From: Dehalococcoidia bacterium
GTDB lineage: Bacteria; Chloroflexota; Dehalococcoidia; UBA2979
Assembly (NCBI GenBank): GCA_009379925.1
Contig: WHSU01000019.1
Coordinates: forward strand, 1 to 57,832
Length of the DNA stretch: 57,832 bases
Reading direction: 5' to 3'
Below the pieces are notes generated by a model. The model saw nothing but the letters and a program-made list of their open reading frames with translations. It searched no databases and was not told where the DNA came from. Positions 26,102-34,156 of the stretch are shown here, piece by piece (the first letter of the stretch is position 1; each line of letters begins with the position of its first letter). The position numbers were made by a program, and so were the translations under genes.

Positions 26102-27301
26102 ATGTCTCAGCCGCTCGAGGGATACCGCGTACTGGACCTCTCGATCTGGCAGCAGGGGACGTACGCGACGACCATGCTCGCGGACATGGGCGCCGACGTG
26201 ATCAAGATCGAGTCGTACGCCAACCCGGACCCCGGGCGCGGTCTGGGGTTCGCCCCGGGCACCCCCAGCCCGTACTTCCATTCCCTGAACCGTGGGAAGC
26301 GCTCGATCTTGCTCGACCTCAAGACCGAGGCCGGGCAGGAAGTGCTGTACAAGCTCGTGGAGTCGGCGGACGTCTTCCACAACAACATGCGCGGCGGCGT
26401 GATGGAGCGCCTGGGCGTCACTTACGAGCGGTTGTGCGCGGCCAATCCGCGGATCATCTACTCGAACGCCACGGCGTGGGGGCACACCGGCCCGCGCTAC
26501 CGTGCGGGCTCGATGGACCTGCCCGCGCAGGCGCGCGGCGGGTTCATGTCGGTGACCGGCGACGCCGAGGGCGGCCCGACACCGGCCGGGTTCCCGCAGG
26601 CCGACCACGTGGGCGCGCTCGTCAGCGGCTACAGCATGGTGCTGGCGCTGCTGCACCGTGAGCGCACCGGGGAGGCGCAGCAGGTGGACACCTCGCTGTA
26701 CGGCTCGCAGCTGGTGATCCAGTCGTTCAACATCACGGGGGCGATGTGGTCCGGGGCACCTCGGGGACGCTCGACGCACGAGACGCGGCCGGCGACGTGG
26801 AACCACTACCGGGCGGGCGACGGCAAGTGGTTCATGATCGGCGCGCTGCCGCCGGACAAGTGGTGGCCGCAGTTCTGCGAGGTGATGGGGCTGCCCGAGC
26901 TGGCGCAGGACCCGTACCGCACCGCGGCCGCGCGCATGGAACGCAACCCGGAGGTCATCGCGAAGCTGGACGCCGTGTTCCAGACGAAGACTCGCGACGA
27001 GTGGGTGGAGGCCTTCCAGGCGCGCGACCTGCTGGTGGAGCCCATCCTGGACTACACGGAGATCAGCCAGGACGAGCAGGCGTGGGCCAACGACTACCTG
27101 GTGAGGGTGCCGGACGCTGAGGGCCAAGAGTGGCCGATGGTCGGCTCGCCAGTCCACCTCTCGAAGACGCCCGCGAAGATCGAGCGCATGGCGCCGGAGT
27201 TCGGCCAGCACACCGAGGAGGTGCTGCTGGAGGCCGGCTACTCGTGGGAAGAGATCGACACGCTGCGCGGCCGCGGCGCCTTCGGCGCCCCGCCGGACTA
27301 G
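26102..27301 (+). CDS. Family III (CaiB/BaiF) CoA-transferase
   Basis: Third family III CoA-transferase of the window, 399 residues from ATG 26102 (AGGAGGT upstream). It shows YRVLDLSIWQQGTYATTMLA, MGADVIKIESYANPD, LNRGKRSILLDLKTE and VHLSKTPAKIERMAPEFGQH. At the position of the catalytic Asp of formyl-CoA transferase there is Gly201 (VDTSLYGSQL), which is odd and should be checked by alignment. It stands alone, followed convergently by an alpha/beta hydrolase gene 22 bases away. Confidence 0.9.
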   Translation: MSQPLEGYRVLDLSIWQQGTYATTMLADMGADVIKIESYANPDPGRGLGFAPGTPSPYFHSLNRGKRSILLDLKTEAGQEVLYKLVESADVFHNNMRGGVMERLGVTYERLCAANPRIIYSNATAWGHTGPRYRAGSMDLPAQARGGFMSVTGDAEGGPTPAGFPQADHVGALVSGYSMVLALLHRERTGEAQQVDTSLYGSQLVIQSFNITGAMWSGAPRGRSTHETRPATWNHYRAGDGKWFMIGALPPDKWWPQFCEVMGLPELAQDPYRTAAARMERNPEVIAKLDAVFQTKTRDEWVEAFQARDLLVEPILDYTEISQDEQAWANDYLVRVPDAEGQEWPMVGSPVHLSKTPAKIERMAPEFGQHTEEVLLEAGYSWEEIDTLRGRGAFGAPPD

Positions 27302-27323
27302 CCCCGCCGAGGGCTCGCGGGCG

Positions 27324-28199
27324 CTAAGCCGGGAGGTTGGCCAGGCTCTGCAGGAATTCGCGGACGTTGAGGCTCAGCGACGACGGCTGGTCCGTGGGCA
27401 CCGGGTGCCCGGCGTCCTCGATGAGGGAGACGCGCGAGCCCGGAATGCGGCGGTGCAGCCGCTGGATGGCCTCCGGGGTCAGCATGTCCGTCTCGGCGCC
27501 TCGGACGATCATCGTGGGGCACTGGACGCGGTCCACGCAGTCCCATAGGTCGGCCAGGCGGCGCTGGCCGGGGTCCGGCTCCGGCGGGCGCGCCATCGGG
27601 TCACGGAAGATCGGGTCGAAGTCCCACGTCAGCGCGCCGCCCGCGCCCTCGGTCAGCGCGGCGCGCGCACGGCGGTCCAGTTGCTCCGTGGTCGCGTAGG
27701 GGAAGAACGGACGGAACGCGTCCGTCGCCTCCTCCATGGAGGTGAACTCCTCGGCGCTGGCCATCATGCGGCGCAGCCCCTCCACGCCGGACCGCAGCAC
27801 CTCCGGCGCGGCCTCGATGACGATGAGCGCGGAGACGACCTCCGGGTGTTCGGCGGCGTAGCAGATGGCGTTCGCGCCACCCATCGAGTGTCCCACCAGC
27901 GTCACCGAGCGCAGGCCGAGCTGGTCGAGCACCGCCTCCAGGTCCTCGACCTGCGTGGCGCGGGTGTAGTCCTGGTCGCCGGCGCGGTCGCTCTGTCCGT
28001 ACCCGCGCTGGTCGACGGCGATCACGCGGAACTCGCGCGCCAGGTCTTGGGCGGACTCGGTCCACATTTCGGAGGTCTCGGCGTAGCCATGCAGCAGGAC
28101 GACCGCGTGCTTCGTGCGCGTGTCACCCCACTCGCGATAGTGGAAGCGGAGGCCATTGGCCTCGATGAACTCGTCGCGGGGCTTGTTCGAGGTGGCCAT
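27324..28199 (-). CDS. Alpha/beta-fold hydrolase
   Basis: A 291-residue alpha/beta hydrolase. The oxyanion region is VVLLHGYAETSEMW, the nucleophile elbow is GHSMGG, and the C-terminal acid and base lie around MIVRGAETDMLTPE (Asp) and EDAGHPVPTDQP (His). VDQRGYGQSDRAG matches epoxide-hydrolase/haloperoxidase-like members. ATG 28199 has AAGGGAG upstream. The substrate is unknown. It is divergent from the surface protein at 28425. Confidence 0.9.
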   Translation of the reverse strand: MATSNKPRDEFIEANGLRFHYREWGDTRTKHAVVLLHGYAETSEMWTESAQDLAREFRVIAVDQRGYGQSDRAGDQDYTRATQVEDLEAVLDQLGLRSVTLVGHSMGGANAICYAAEHPEVVSALIVIEAAPEVLRSGVEGLRRMMASAEEFTSMEEATDAFRPFFPYATTEQLDRRARAALTEGAGGALTWDFDPIFRDPMARPPEPDPGQRRLADLWDCVDRVQCPTMIVRGAETDMLTPEAIQRLHRRIPGSRVSLIEDAGHPVPTDQPSSLSLNVREFLQSLANLPA

Positions 28200-28424
28200 C
28201 GCGATCGCAACTCCCTTTCGCCGCCGCGCGCACAGACCCACGGCCTCCCGAGTAAGACAGGGACGCACGTGGGCTTCCTATGCTACGCACGCTGTCTCTT
28301 ACGCGCTGCCCCTAACCACGCGCCGGGCAACGTACCTCCGGCATACGCCGGCGGACGCTCCCACTCGACCACACATGCTATCGTCGATCGGCCCCGCTCC
28401 CATCGAGGCACAGAGGAGGACTGC

Positions 28425-29084
28425 ATGCGTCCCGCTCTTCGCTTCGGCCTGACGGCCGGAGCCATCGTCGGTTTGTTGGTTGCGCTGTCATCCAGCCTGA
28501 GCGCCCAGGAGGGCGGTACCGTCCAGGTCGGCGGCAACGACGACCTGGGAGGATTCCTCGTCGGTCCGGACGGGATGACGCTCTACGTCTTCTCGAACGA
28601 CACCGCAGGTGTGAGCAATTGTACCGGCGACTGCGCGGTCAACTGGCCACCCCTCACCGCTACAGGCGAGCCCACGGCCGGTGACGGCGTAGAGGGCACG
28701 CTCGCGACGATCGAGCGGGACGACGGCACGACGCAGGTCACGCTGGACAGCCAGCCGCTGTACTACTGGATCAACGACGAGGCTGAAGGCGACGCCACAG
28801 GGCAGGGCGTCGGCGGTGTCTGGTTCGTCGTTGAGGCCGCGGCGATGCAGGCCACGGCGACTCCGACGGCGACCCCGACGGCGGCTGCCACGGCCACCGC
28901 GACGGCGGCCGCCACGGGCACGCCCGCGGGCACGAGCACGCCTACCTCACCCGCGCCGGGCGGCACCGGAGGCGGCGGGATTGGCGGCGGCGGGGGCGGC
29001 GCGACGCTGCTGGTGACGGCCGGCCTGCTTCTGGGCGCGGCGCTGCTGGTCGGCGCCGGCCGAGTGGCGGTACGCCGCCGCTAG
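28425..29084 (+). CDS. Secreted protein with two YxFxxD motifs (PF03640-like), T/A-rich stalk and C-terminal anchor
   Basis: A 219-residue exported protein from ATG 28425 (GAGGAGGA upstream). Signal peptide at residues 5-27. The domain at 30-138 matches the secreted repeat family COG4315/PF03640: GPDGMTLYVFSND with Tyr54-x-Phe56-x-x-Asp59, NCTGDCAVNWPPL, and the second copy Tyr113-x-Trp115-x-x-Asp118. A Thr/Ala/Pro stalk (143-177) leads to PGGTGGGGIGGGGGG, a hydrophobic helix (194-211) and RVAVRRR. The tail is nearly the same design as in the protein at 5249-5614, suggesting a shared cell-surface anchor. The biochemical role of PF03640 is not established. Confidence 0.88.
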   Translation: MRPALRFGLTAGAIVGLLVALSSSLSAQEGGTVQVGGNDDLGGFLVGPDGMTLYVFSNDTAGVSNCTGDCAVNWPPLTATGEPTAGDGVEGTLATIERDDGTTQVTLDSQPLYYWINDEAEGDATGQGVGGVWFVVEAAAMQATATPTATPTAAATATATAAATGTPAGTSTPTSPAPGGTGGGGIGGGGGGATLLVTAGLLLGAALLVGAGRVAVRRR

Positions 29085-29137
29085 GAGGCCGCTAGGCGCA
29101 CGCCCGAGCATCGATGCCCGAATATCGATGGGAGTCG

Positions 29138-29163
29138 CGGGGCCCGGCTTCGGCCGGGCCCCG
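29138..29163. terminator. Perfect hairpin terminator after the surface protein gene
   Basis: An 11-bp stem (CGGGGCCCGGC / GCCGGGCCCCG) with a TTCG tetraloop, followed by TCTCGTTG. It lies 53 bases past the stop at 29084. Confidence 0.85.
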
Positions 29164-29214
29164 TCTCGTTGTGCGGCGGGTGCACCTCGATTTGTGCGGC
29201 GGCGCACATTCTCC

Positions 29215-29243
29215 TTGATGACGATCTGGCCCAATGCTATGGT
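29215..29243 (+). promoter_or_regulatory. Ferredoxin gene promoter
   Basis: TTGATG (29215-29220), exactly 17 bases, then TATGGT (29238-29243) preceded by TGC. The ribosome site GGGAGGA and TTG 29278 follow. Confidence 0.65.
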
Positions 29244-29277
29244 CAGGTCGGGGGTATCACCCAGGGAGGATTCGTCC

Positions 29278-29793
29278 TTGGCCTACACGATCATCGAGAC
29301 TTGCATCGGCTGCACGGCGTGCGTGAAGAAGTGCCCTGTGGAGGCGATCACGGGCCTTCGCAACGAACTCCACGTGATCGACGCGGAGCTGTGCATCGAC
29401 TGCGGCGCGTGCGGCGCCGTCTGCCCGCCCGAATCCATCCTGGACGAGGTCGGCGACATCTGTCGCACCTTCCCGCGGCGCGAACTCCCGCTGGCGAAGG
29501 TCGTCGAGGAGAACTGCATCGGCTCGGGCTGCGAGCTGTGCATCAACATCTGCCCGTTCGACGCGCTGTCCTTGCGGGACGCGCCGAATCACCACGACTA
29601 CTACGGCATGGCGACCGTGGACGCGAAGAAGTGCGTGGGCTGCCGCCTCTGCGAGCAGGCCTGCGGCTGGAGCGCGGTCTACATCGACCCGCCCCGTGAG
29701 CTGCTCAAGAAGAAGGTCTACCCCGTGGAGATCCTGACCCCGAAGAAGGGGAAGGGGCTCAAGCGGGCCCAGGAGGCCGCCGCCGAGGCTTAG
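29278..29793 (+). CDS. Four-cluster [4Fe-4S] ferredoxin
   Basis: A 171-residue polyferredoxin with four cysteine motifs: CIGCTACVKKCP (Cys9, 12, 15, 19), CIDCGACGAVCP (39, 42, 45, 49), CIGSGCELCINICP (80, 85, 88, 92) and CVGCRLCEQACG (119, 122, 125, 129), plus an extra Cys62. The third motif has CxxxxCxxC spacing rather than the standard CxxCxxC. The C-terminus is Lys-rich. It probably carries electrons between a dehydrogenase and an acceptor; no oxidoreductase partner is adjacent. TTG 29278 is chosen because GGGAGGA lies 7 bases upstream and the motif-bearing sequence begins at once. Confidence 0.92.
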   Translation: MAYTIIETCIGCTACVKKCPVEAITGLRNELHVIDAELCIDCGACGAVCPPESILDEVGDICRTFPRRELPLAKVVEENCIGSGCELCINICPFDALSLRDAPNHHDYYGMATVDAKKCVGCRLCEQACGWSAVYIDPPRELLKKKVYPVEILTPKKGKGLKRAQEAAAEA

Positions 29794-29817
29794 GCGGCGC
29801 ATCACGAGCGCACGACG

Positions 29818-29843
29818 CGAGGCCCCGCACTGGCGGGGCTTCG
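29818..29843 (+). terminator. Hairpin terminator after the ferredoxin gene
   Basis: An 11-bp stem with one G-T pair (CGAGGCCCCGC / GCGGGGCTTCG) and an ACTG loop, 25 bases beyond the ferredoxin stop, followed by TTGCGTC. Confidence 0.7.
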
Positions 29844-29874
29844 TTGCGTCACGAGCGGTCACGGAGGGTATGCG

Positions 29875-30315
29875 ATGGACGGCGCGATACCCCTGCGGGT
29901 CCGGCGGCTACGCCCGGGGGCACGGACGCCCGAACGCCAGAGCGACCTTGCCAGCGGCTTCGACGTCCACGCCTGCCTGGAGGATGGCCCGTTGCTCGTC
30001 GGAGAGGCGCCTGTACGGGTGCCGACCGGGATCGCCATCGCGGCCCCGGCGGGCATCGATGTGCAGGTGCGGCCGCGCTCCGGGCTCACGGCGCGGGGCG
30101 TGATCACCGCCTTCGGCACGGTCGACGCCGACTTCCGCGGCGAGTTGCACGTCACGATGTACTGCCTGCCCTCGACGGGCAGCTTCGAGGTGCGGGACGG
30201 CGACCGCATCGCGCAGGTCGTGGTGAGCCGTCTGGCGCCGGTGGTGTGGCAAGAGGTCGCGTCGCTCGATGACACGGAGCGCGGCGTAAGCGGCTGGGGC
30301 TCGACGGGCGTGTGA
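29875..30315 (+). CDS. dut: Deoxyuridine 5'-triphosphate nucleotidohydrolase (dUTPase)
   Basis: Trimeric dUTPase that hydrolyses dUTP to dUMP, 146 residues. All five motifs are seen: SGFDVHA (1), RPRSGL (2), GTVDADFRGELHV (3, with the general-base Asp84), GDRIAQVVV (4) and RGVSGWGSTG (5). The last has Trp where most have Phe. It feeds dUMP to ThyX (16283-17284). ATG 29875 is preceded by GGAGGG. Confidence 0.93.
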   Translation: MDGAIPLRVRRLRPGARTPERQSDLASGFDVHACLEDGPLLVGEAPVRVPTGIAIAAPAGIDVQVRPRSGLTARGVITAFGTVDADFRGELHVTMYCLPSTGSFEVRDGDRIAQVVVSRLAPVVWQEVASLDDTERGVSGWGSTGV

Positions 30316-30415
30316 CGCGCGTGCCGGCCTGATGCGCGGACGGGCCACGAGCGGCGCCAGGCATGCGCGCTGCGCCTACGACGACTCCTCGACCGGTTGG
30401 TGGGGAGAAGAAATT

Positions 30416-30441
30416 GGGAGCGGGCCGTAAGGCCCGCTCCC
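30416..30441. terminator. Intrinsic terminator between dut and the aquaporin gene
   Basis: An 11-bp perfect stem (GGGAGCGGGCC / GGCCCGCTCCC) with GTAA loop. TTT follows on the plus strand, and AATTT follows on the minus strand. It serves both convergent genes. Confidence 0.9.
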
Positions 30442-30525
30442 TTTACCAACATCTGCCGTGCGGCGGGGGTATTGATTTCGACAGATGCAGGTCACACCGC
30501 TGGTAGGACCGGCCCCCGCTCCGGG

Positions 30526-31233
30526 TTATGTCTCGATTTGCACCATGTCTTCCGGGGGCAGCTCGTCCGCCCCGAAGAGGAACACGTAATGATAGAGAAG
30601 CGCGGCGAGCACCGCGCCGATGACGGGACCGATCCACCACACCAGGTGGTCGTCCCACGTGCCACTCAGTAGAGCCGGCCCCAGGGCCCGGGCCGGATTC
30701 ATGGCGGCGCCGGTCAGCGCAAACCCCGCGAGGATGTCCATGGTGAAAATCAGGCCGATGGCGAAGCCACCCAGCTTCGGACCTCGAGGGTCGAGCGCCG
30801 TGCCGAAGACCGCGAGCATCAGGAAGAACGTCAGGATGATCTCGATGCCGACACCCTGGATGAAGTCCACGCCGGGGTTGAGCACCGGCGTGCCCAGGTT
30901 CGTCGCGTCGCGGAACGGCTCCGGGAACATCAGCACGAGCGCGAGCGCCCCGAGGATGCCACCCACACACTGCGCGAGGATGTAGGCGATCGTGTTGACC
31001 GCGTCGAGCCGCTGGGTCACCCACAGGCCCACCGTGAGCGCCGGGTTGAAGAGGCCGCCCGAGACATGGCCGAACACCGAGACCATGATCGCGATCGCCA
31101 GTCCGTGCGCCAGCGCGATCGCGACCAGGTCCGTGCCGCCCGTGACCACGATGGCGCCGGCCCCGGCGAAGATCAGCGTGAACGTGCCGATCACCTCCGC
31201 GACGAGCTTTCGGGGGTCGAGTGTGTCGTTCAT
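30526..31233 (-). CDS. MIP-family channel (aquaporin) with TIP-like selectivity filter
   Basis: A 235-residue channel with six membrane helices and two half-helices carrying NPA boxes at residues 63-65 (GGLFNPALTVG) and 179-181 (AAMNPARALGP). Aligning by eye with E. coli AqpZ, the aromatic/arginine filter is His43, Ile167, Ala176 and Arg182, instead of Phe, His, Thr, Arg. That combination is known from plant tonoplast intrinsic proteins and suggests a wider pore passing ammonia, urea or peroxide as well as water. ATG 31233 has GGTGAGG upstream. The promoter is at 31292-31320. Confidence 0.92.
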   Translation of the reverse strand: MNDTLDPRKLVAEVIGTFTLIFAGAGAIVVTGGTDLVAIALAHGLAIAIMVSVFGHVSGGLFNPALTVGLWVTQRLDAVNTIAYILAQCVGGILGALALVLMFPEPFRDATNLGTPVLNPGVDFIQGVGIEIILTFFLMLAVFGTALDPRGPKLGGFAIGLIFTMDILAGFALTGAAMNPARALGPALLSGTWDDHLVWWIGPVIGAVLAALLYHYVFLFGADELPPEDMVQIET

Positions 31234-31291
31234 CGCCTCACCCCATCTGGCTGTCCCGGCCGCAGGTGGTTGCGTCGGGTGCCACGGAGGG

Positions 31292-31320
31292 ATGAAACCA
31301 TGCATGCGCTAACAAGTCAA
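31292..31320 (-). promoter_or_regulatory. Aquaporin promoter
   Basis: On the minus strand TTGACT (31320-31315), 17 bases, then TTTCAT (31297-31292). It lies in a locally AT-rich stretch about 60 bases before ATG 31233. Confidence 0.55.
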
Positions 31321-31412
31321 TACGCTTTCACATTTCTTTCCCTCCACAGCTGCCAGGCCGGTGGATAAGTCTCCGCGTCAAGCCGCGACCAGGGTGGTAC
31401 GCTCCCGGCCGC

Positions 31413-32702
31413 ATGCACTCGATGACGGCGGCGCCCTTTCCCCGCACGGGGTGGCCGAAGCGGTTCATAGCCGCCTCTGTCTCGATGCTGGCGCTTGCCG
31501 TACCCCTCATCCTCATCGCGTGCGATAGCTCCGAAGGCATCCGTATCGTCACCGTCACGTCGACGGCGGCCTCCGGCAGCGGTGGGGGCGGTTCGACGGC
31601 CGCGTCGACGCCGACGCCCGAGGCGGTGGGCGTACCGCCACGCCCGGACAACCCCTTCGCGGGTGGAGTCTCGGTGCGCGCCTATCTGGCCGGCGGCCGT
31701 GCAAACGTGCCGGCGTGCCTGCCCGAACTGGTCCAGGTGTGGGGACTACCAGACGTCGAGGGAGAACGTTGCGTCCACGCCGACATCGATGGTGACGGCG
31801 AGCAGGAACTGCTCTTTCTCATCTCGGTGCCGGGCGAGCCGGAATCGCCGGGTGAGGTGTGGTTCTTCGACGACGCCGCGGCAGCGCATCGCTTCATGTC
31901 ATCCGCCCGTGCGATGGCGAACGCGGTGCTGACCGGCGTCTCGTTCGTCGGGTCGCCCGTAGACCTCACCGGCGACGGCCGGCCCGAGGCCGTCATCTCC
32001 TCCCGAGCATGCGAGGGCACACGCTGTCAGACAGGCCTCGTGATCGCGAGCGTCCACCACGGCTTTCTCGAAGATCTCGCCCCGGATGGCGTCGACCTGG
32101 GGACGCCCGGGTCGATCGAGGTCTCGGACTTGGATGGCGACGGGCTGGTCGACATCGTGGCGCGGTCGGAGCGGGTGGAAGACCCGGCGGCGGGGCCTCA
32201 GCGCGGCTTCGCGCGCACGATCTCGTGGAACGGCGTGCGCTTCACCTGGCGCGACACGCAGGACCCTCCGGAGTTCCTGATCCACCTGGTCGAGGACGCC
32301 GACGCGGCGTACCGAAGCGGCGACTATAGCGCCGCACGCGACCTCTACCAGGCCGTGGCCGCGGACGGCATCCTGCGCGACTGGAAAGCCGAGCAGGGCG
32401 GCGCTCGCAGCGGCCGCAGCGAGTTGGTCCCGTACGCCTACTTCCGCGCGGCCCTGGCGGCGCGCGGCCAGGGGGACGGCGCGACGACCCGTGAGCTGCT
32501 GGAGCTGGCGGCCGAACACGACGACTCGATGCACGGCACCGCGGCGGCGTTGTACCTGCGGCAACTGGAACGCGGCGACGCGAATCCGGCGGCCTGCTCC
32601 GCGGTCGAGCGGTTCCTCGACCAGTTCCGCTCCCAGTACCTGGACGCCTGGGACTATGGCTACGCGAACCCGGAGCACTCGATCAGCACGCTGTGCCGCT
32701 AG
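31413..32702 (+). CDS. FG-GAP-like lipoprotein with helical C-terminal domain
   Basis: A 429-residue lipoprotein: signal region MLALAVPLILIAC gives the lipobox, then a Ser/Gly/Thr-rich linker. Calcium-binding-like DIDGDGEQE (about residue 127), DLTGDGRPE and DLDGDGLVD are FG-GAP/VCBS-type blades, consistent with an integrin-like propeller. The C-terminal ~140 residues are helical with a TPR-like pattern (DADAAYRSGDYSAARDLYQA). Function unknown. The TACGCT box lies 9 bases before ATG 31413 without a ribosome site. The stop overlaps that of the convergent MFS gene. Confidence 0.8.
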   Translation: MHSMTAAPFPRTGWPKRFIAASVSMLALAVPLILIACDSSEGIRIVTVTSTAASGSGGGGSTAASTPTPEAVGVPPRPDNPFAGGVSVRAYLAGGRANVPACLPELVQVWGLPDVEGERCVHADIDGDGEQELLFLISVPGEPESPGEVWFFDDAAAAHRFMSSARAMANAVLTGVSFVGSPVDLTGDGRPEAVISSRACEGTRCQTGLVIASVHHGFLEDLAPDGVDLGTPGSIEVSDLDGDGLVDIVARSERVEDPAAGPQRGFARTISWNGVRFTWRDTQDPPEFLIHLVEDADAAYRSGDYSAARDLYQAVAADGILRDWKAEQGGARSGRSELVPYAYFRAALAARGQGDGATTRELLELAAEHDDSMHGTAAALYLRQLERGDANPAACSAVERFLDQFRSQYLDAWDYGYANPEHSISTLCR

Positions 32703-33925
32703 CCCTCCCCGACCGTCCGCTGCGGGTATGGCGAGAGCACGAGGGCGCCGGCGGCGATCAAGAAGAACACCGCAAACAGGATGAACGGCGCCTCGTACGA
32801 GCCGGTGCGGTCTACCCACAACCCCGTGGCGAACGGCCCGACGGCGTTCATCCCCATCTGGACAGGCTGGTGCGAGCCCCGAATCAGCCCCATGGAGCGG
32901 CGCCCGAAGTAGTCCGCGTAGATCACCTGGTTCAGCGCCACCATGGCGCCGAAGAAGACGCCGTACACCACCGCATACACCAGGGCGACCGCCACGCTCG
33001 ATGCGACGAGCAGCAGCAGAACCCCGCCGGCCATGCCGGCGAGCGCGACCACCATCGTCCAGCGCACGGTCGCCCTCGTCGCGATCGCACCACCGAGCAG
33101 CCCGCCCAGCCCGCCGACCGTCGAAAACACCGTCACGATGAATGCGGCCTGTGTGCGCGGCAGTCCCTGGTCCACCAGGTGAGGCACCTGGTGGAAGTTC
33201 ACGGAGCCCCCGGCGAAGAGGATGAACGACAGACCGAAGCCCAGGAACCAGTACGCCCTCGTGCGCAAGGCCTCGCGGAGGGTGAACTCGCGGCGGTCCC
33301 AGTCCGGCGCCAGCGCCGGATCCGGCGCGCCCAGGGGCTCGGGAGGGTCGCCGTCCGGCCGTAACCCCAGGTCCTCGGGGCGCCGGCGCATGAAGAGGAG
33401 CGGTGGGACCACACCGACCACCAGGGTCACGACCAGCAACGCGTACCAGCCGGCGCGCCACGTGCCGGTCGCGGCGATCACGACGGCGACCAGCAGCGGG
33501 AACACCGCCATGCCCACGCGCGACCCGACGGCGACGATCCCGGCGACCATCGCGCGCCCTCGGATGTACCAGTTGGAGACGGCGACGAACGCCGCCGGTG
33601 TCATCGCGCCGACGGCCAGGGCGCGGCCGACGGCGTAGAACGCGAGCAACTGCCACAGCGCGGTCATGTTCGCCAGGCCCACCAGGCAGACCGCCATCAC
33701 GATCGCCGAGCCTCCGATCACCCAGCGGCCGCCCCAACGGTCGATGGCCCAACCGATGCCGGGCGAGGTGACGGCGGCCAGGACCCCGCCCACGGTGAGC
33801 GCCAGCGCGATCTCGGCGCGGCTCCAGCCGAAGGCTTCCTCGAGGTATGAGGCAAAGACACCGAGCACGGGGTTGAAGAAGACCACCGAACTGAACGTCG
33901 CGGCGAACGCGGTGGCCACGATCAC
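32699..33925 (-). CDS. MFS transporter, monocarboxylate-transporter-like
   Basis: Major facilitator of the oxalate-formate/monocarboxylate type, 408 residues from GTG 33925, with about twelve membrane segments. TM1 begins IVATAFAATFSSVVF. Just upstream in the same open frame is RGPRFFYGRV, which matches the conserved F-Y-G-W-x-I-V start of this family, so the real N-terminus is longer. No ATG, GTG or TTG exists upstream in the frame before the stop at 34084-34082. A CTG start (about 34003) or an upstream frame error is possible. Substrate unknown, probably an organic acid. Confidence 0.85.
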   Translation of the reverse strand: MIVATAFAATFSSVVFFNPVLGVFASYLEEAFGWSRAEIALALTVGGVLAAVTSPGIGWAIDRWGGRWVIGGSAIVMAVCLVGLANMTALWQLLAFYAVGRALAVGAMTPAAFVAVSNWYIRGRAMVAGIVAVGSRVGMAVFPLLVAVVIAATGTWRAGWYALLVVTLVVGVVPPLLFMRRRPEDLGLRPDGDPPEPLGAPDPALAPDWDRREFTLREALRTRAYWFLGFGLSFILFAGGSVNFHQVPHLVDQGLPRTQAAFIVTVFSTVGGLGGLLGGAIATRATVRWTMVVALAGMAGGVLLLLVASSVAVALVYAVVYGVFFGAMVALNQVIYADYFGRRSMGLIRGSHQPVQMGMNAVGPFATGLWVDRTGSYEAPFILFAVFFLIAAGALVLSPYPQRTVGEG

Positions 33926-34091
33926 GCGCCCGTAGAAAAATCGCGGGCCTCGAGGGCTCTCCGGTGCGGGGGACGCTGGTGGTGCAGGGCTGGACGAGGA
34001 CAGACGGCGCTCGCTTCCCTGCGCGCCGGCCGGGCGCTGGGCGGCGTCTGGCCGCGCCCGAAGCGCTGGTGTGCCGACAGTCTAGCCGAAG

Positions 34092-34121
34092 TTGACCCGG
34101 CCACCGGGCTGCCCGTAGTGT
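34092..34121 (+). promoter_or_regulatory. Candidate promoter of the 34157 gene
   Basis: TTGACC (34092-34097), 18 bases, then TAGTGT (34116-34121). The ribosome site CAGGAGA and ATG 34157 follow about 36 bases later. Confidence 0.55.
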
Positions 34122-34156
34122 GCACCCGGCCCCCATTCCAAGCAGGAGATTGCCCG

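Noticed and set aside
25499..27211. A 570-codon open frame on the minus strand
   Set aside because: Antisense to the lipoprotein and CoA-transferase genes, which have clear family motifs; no motif in the long frame.
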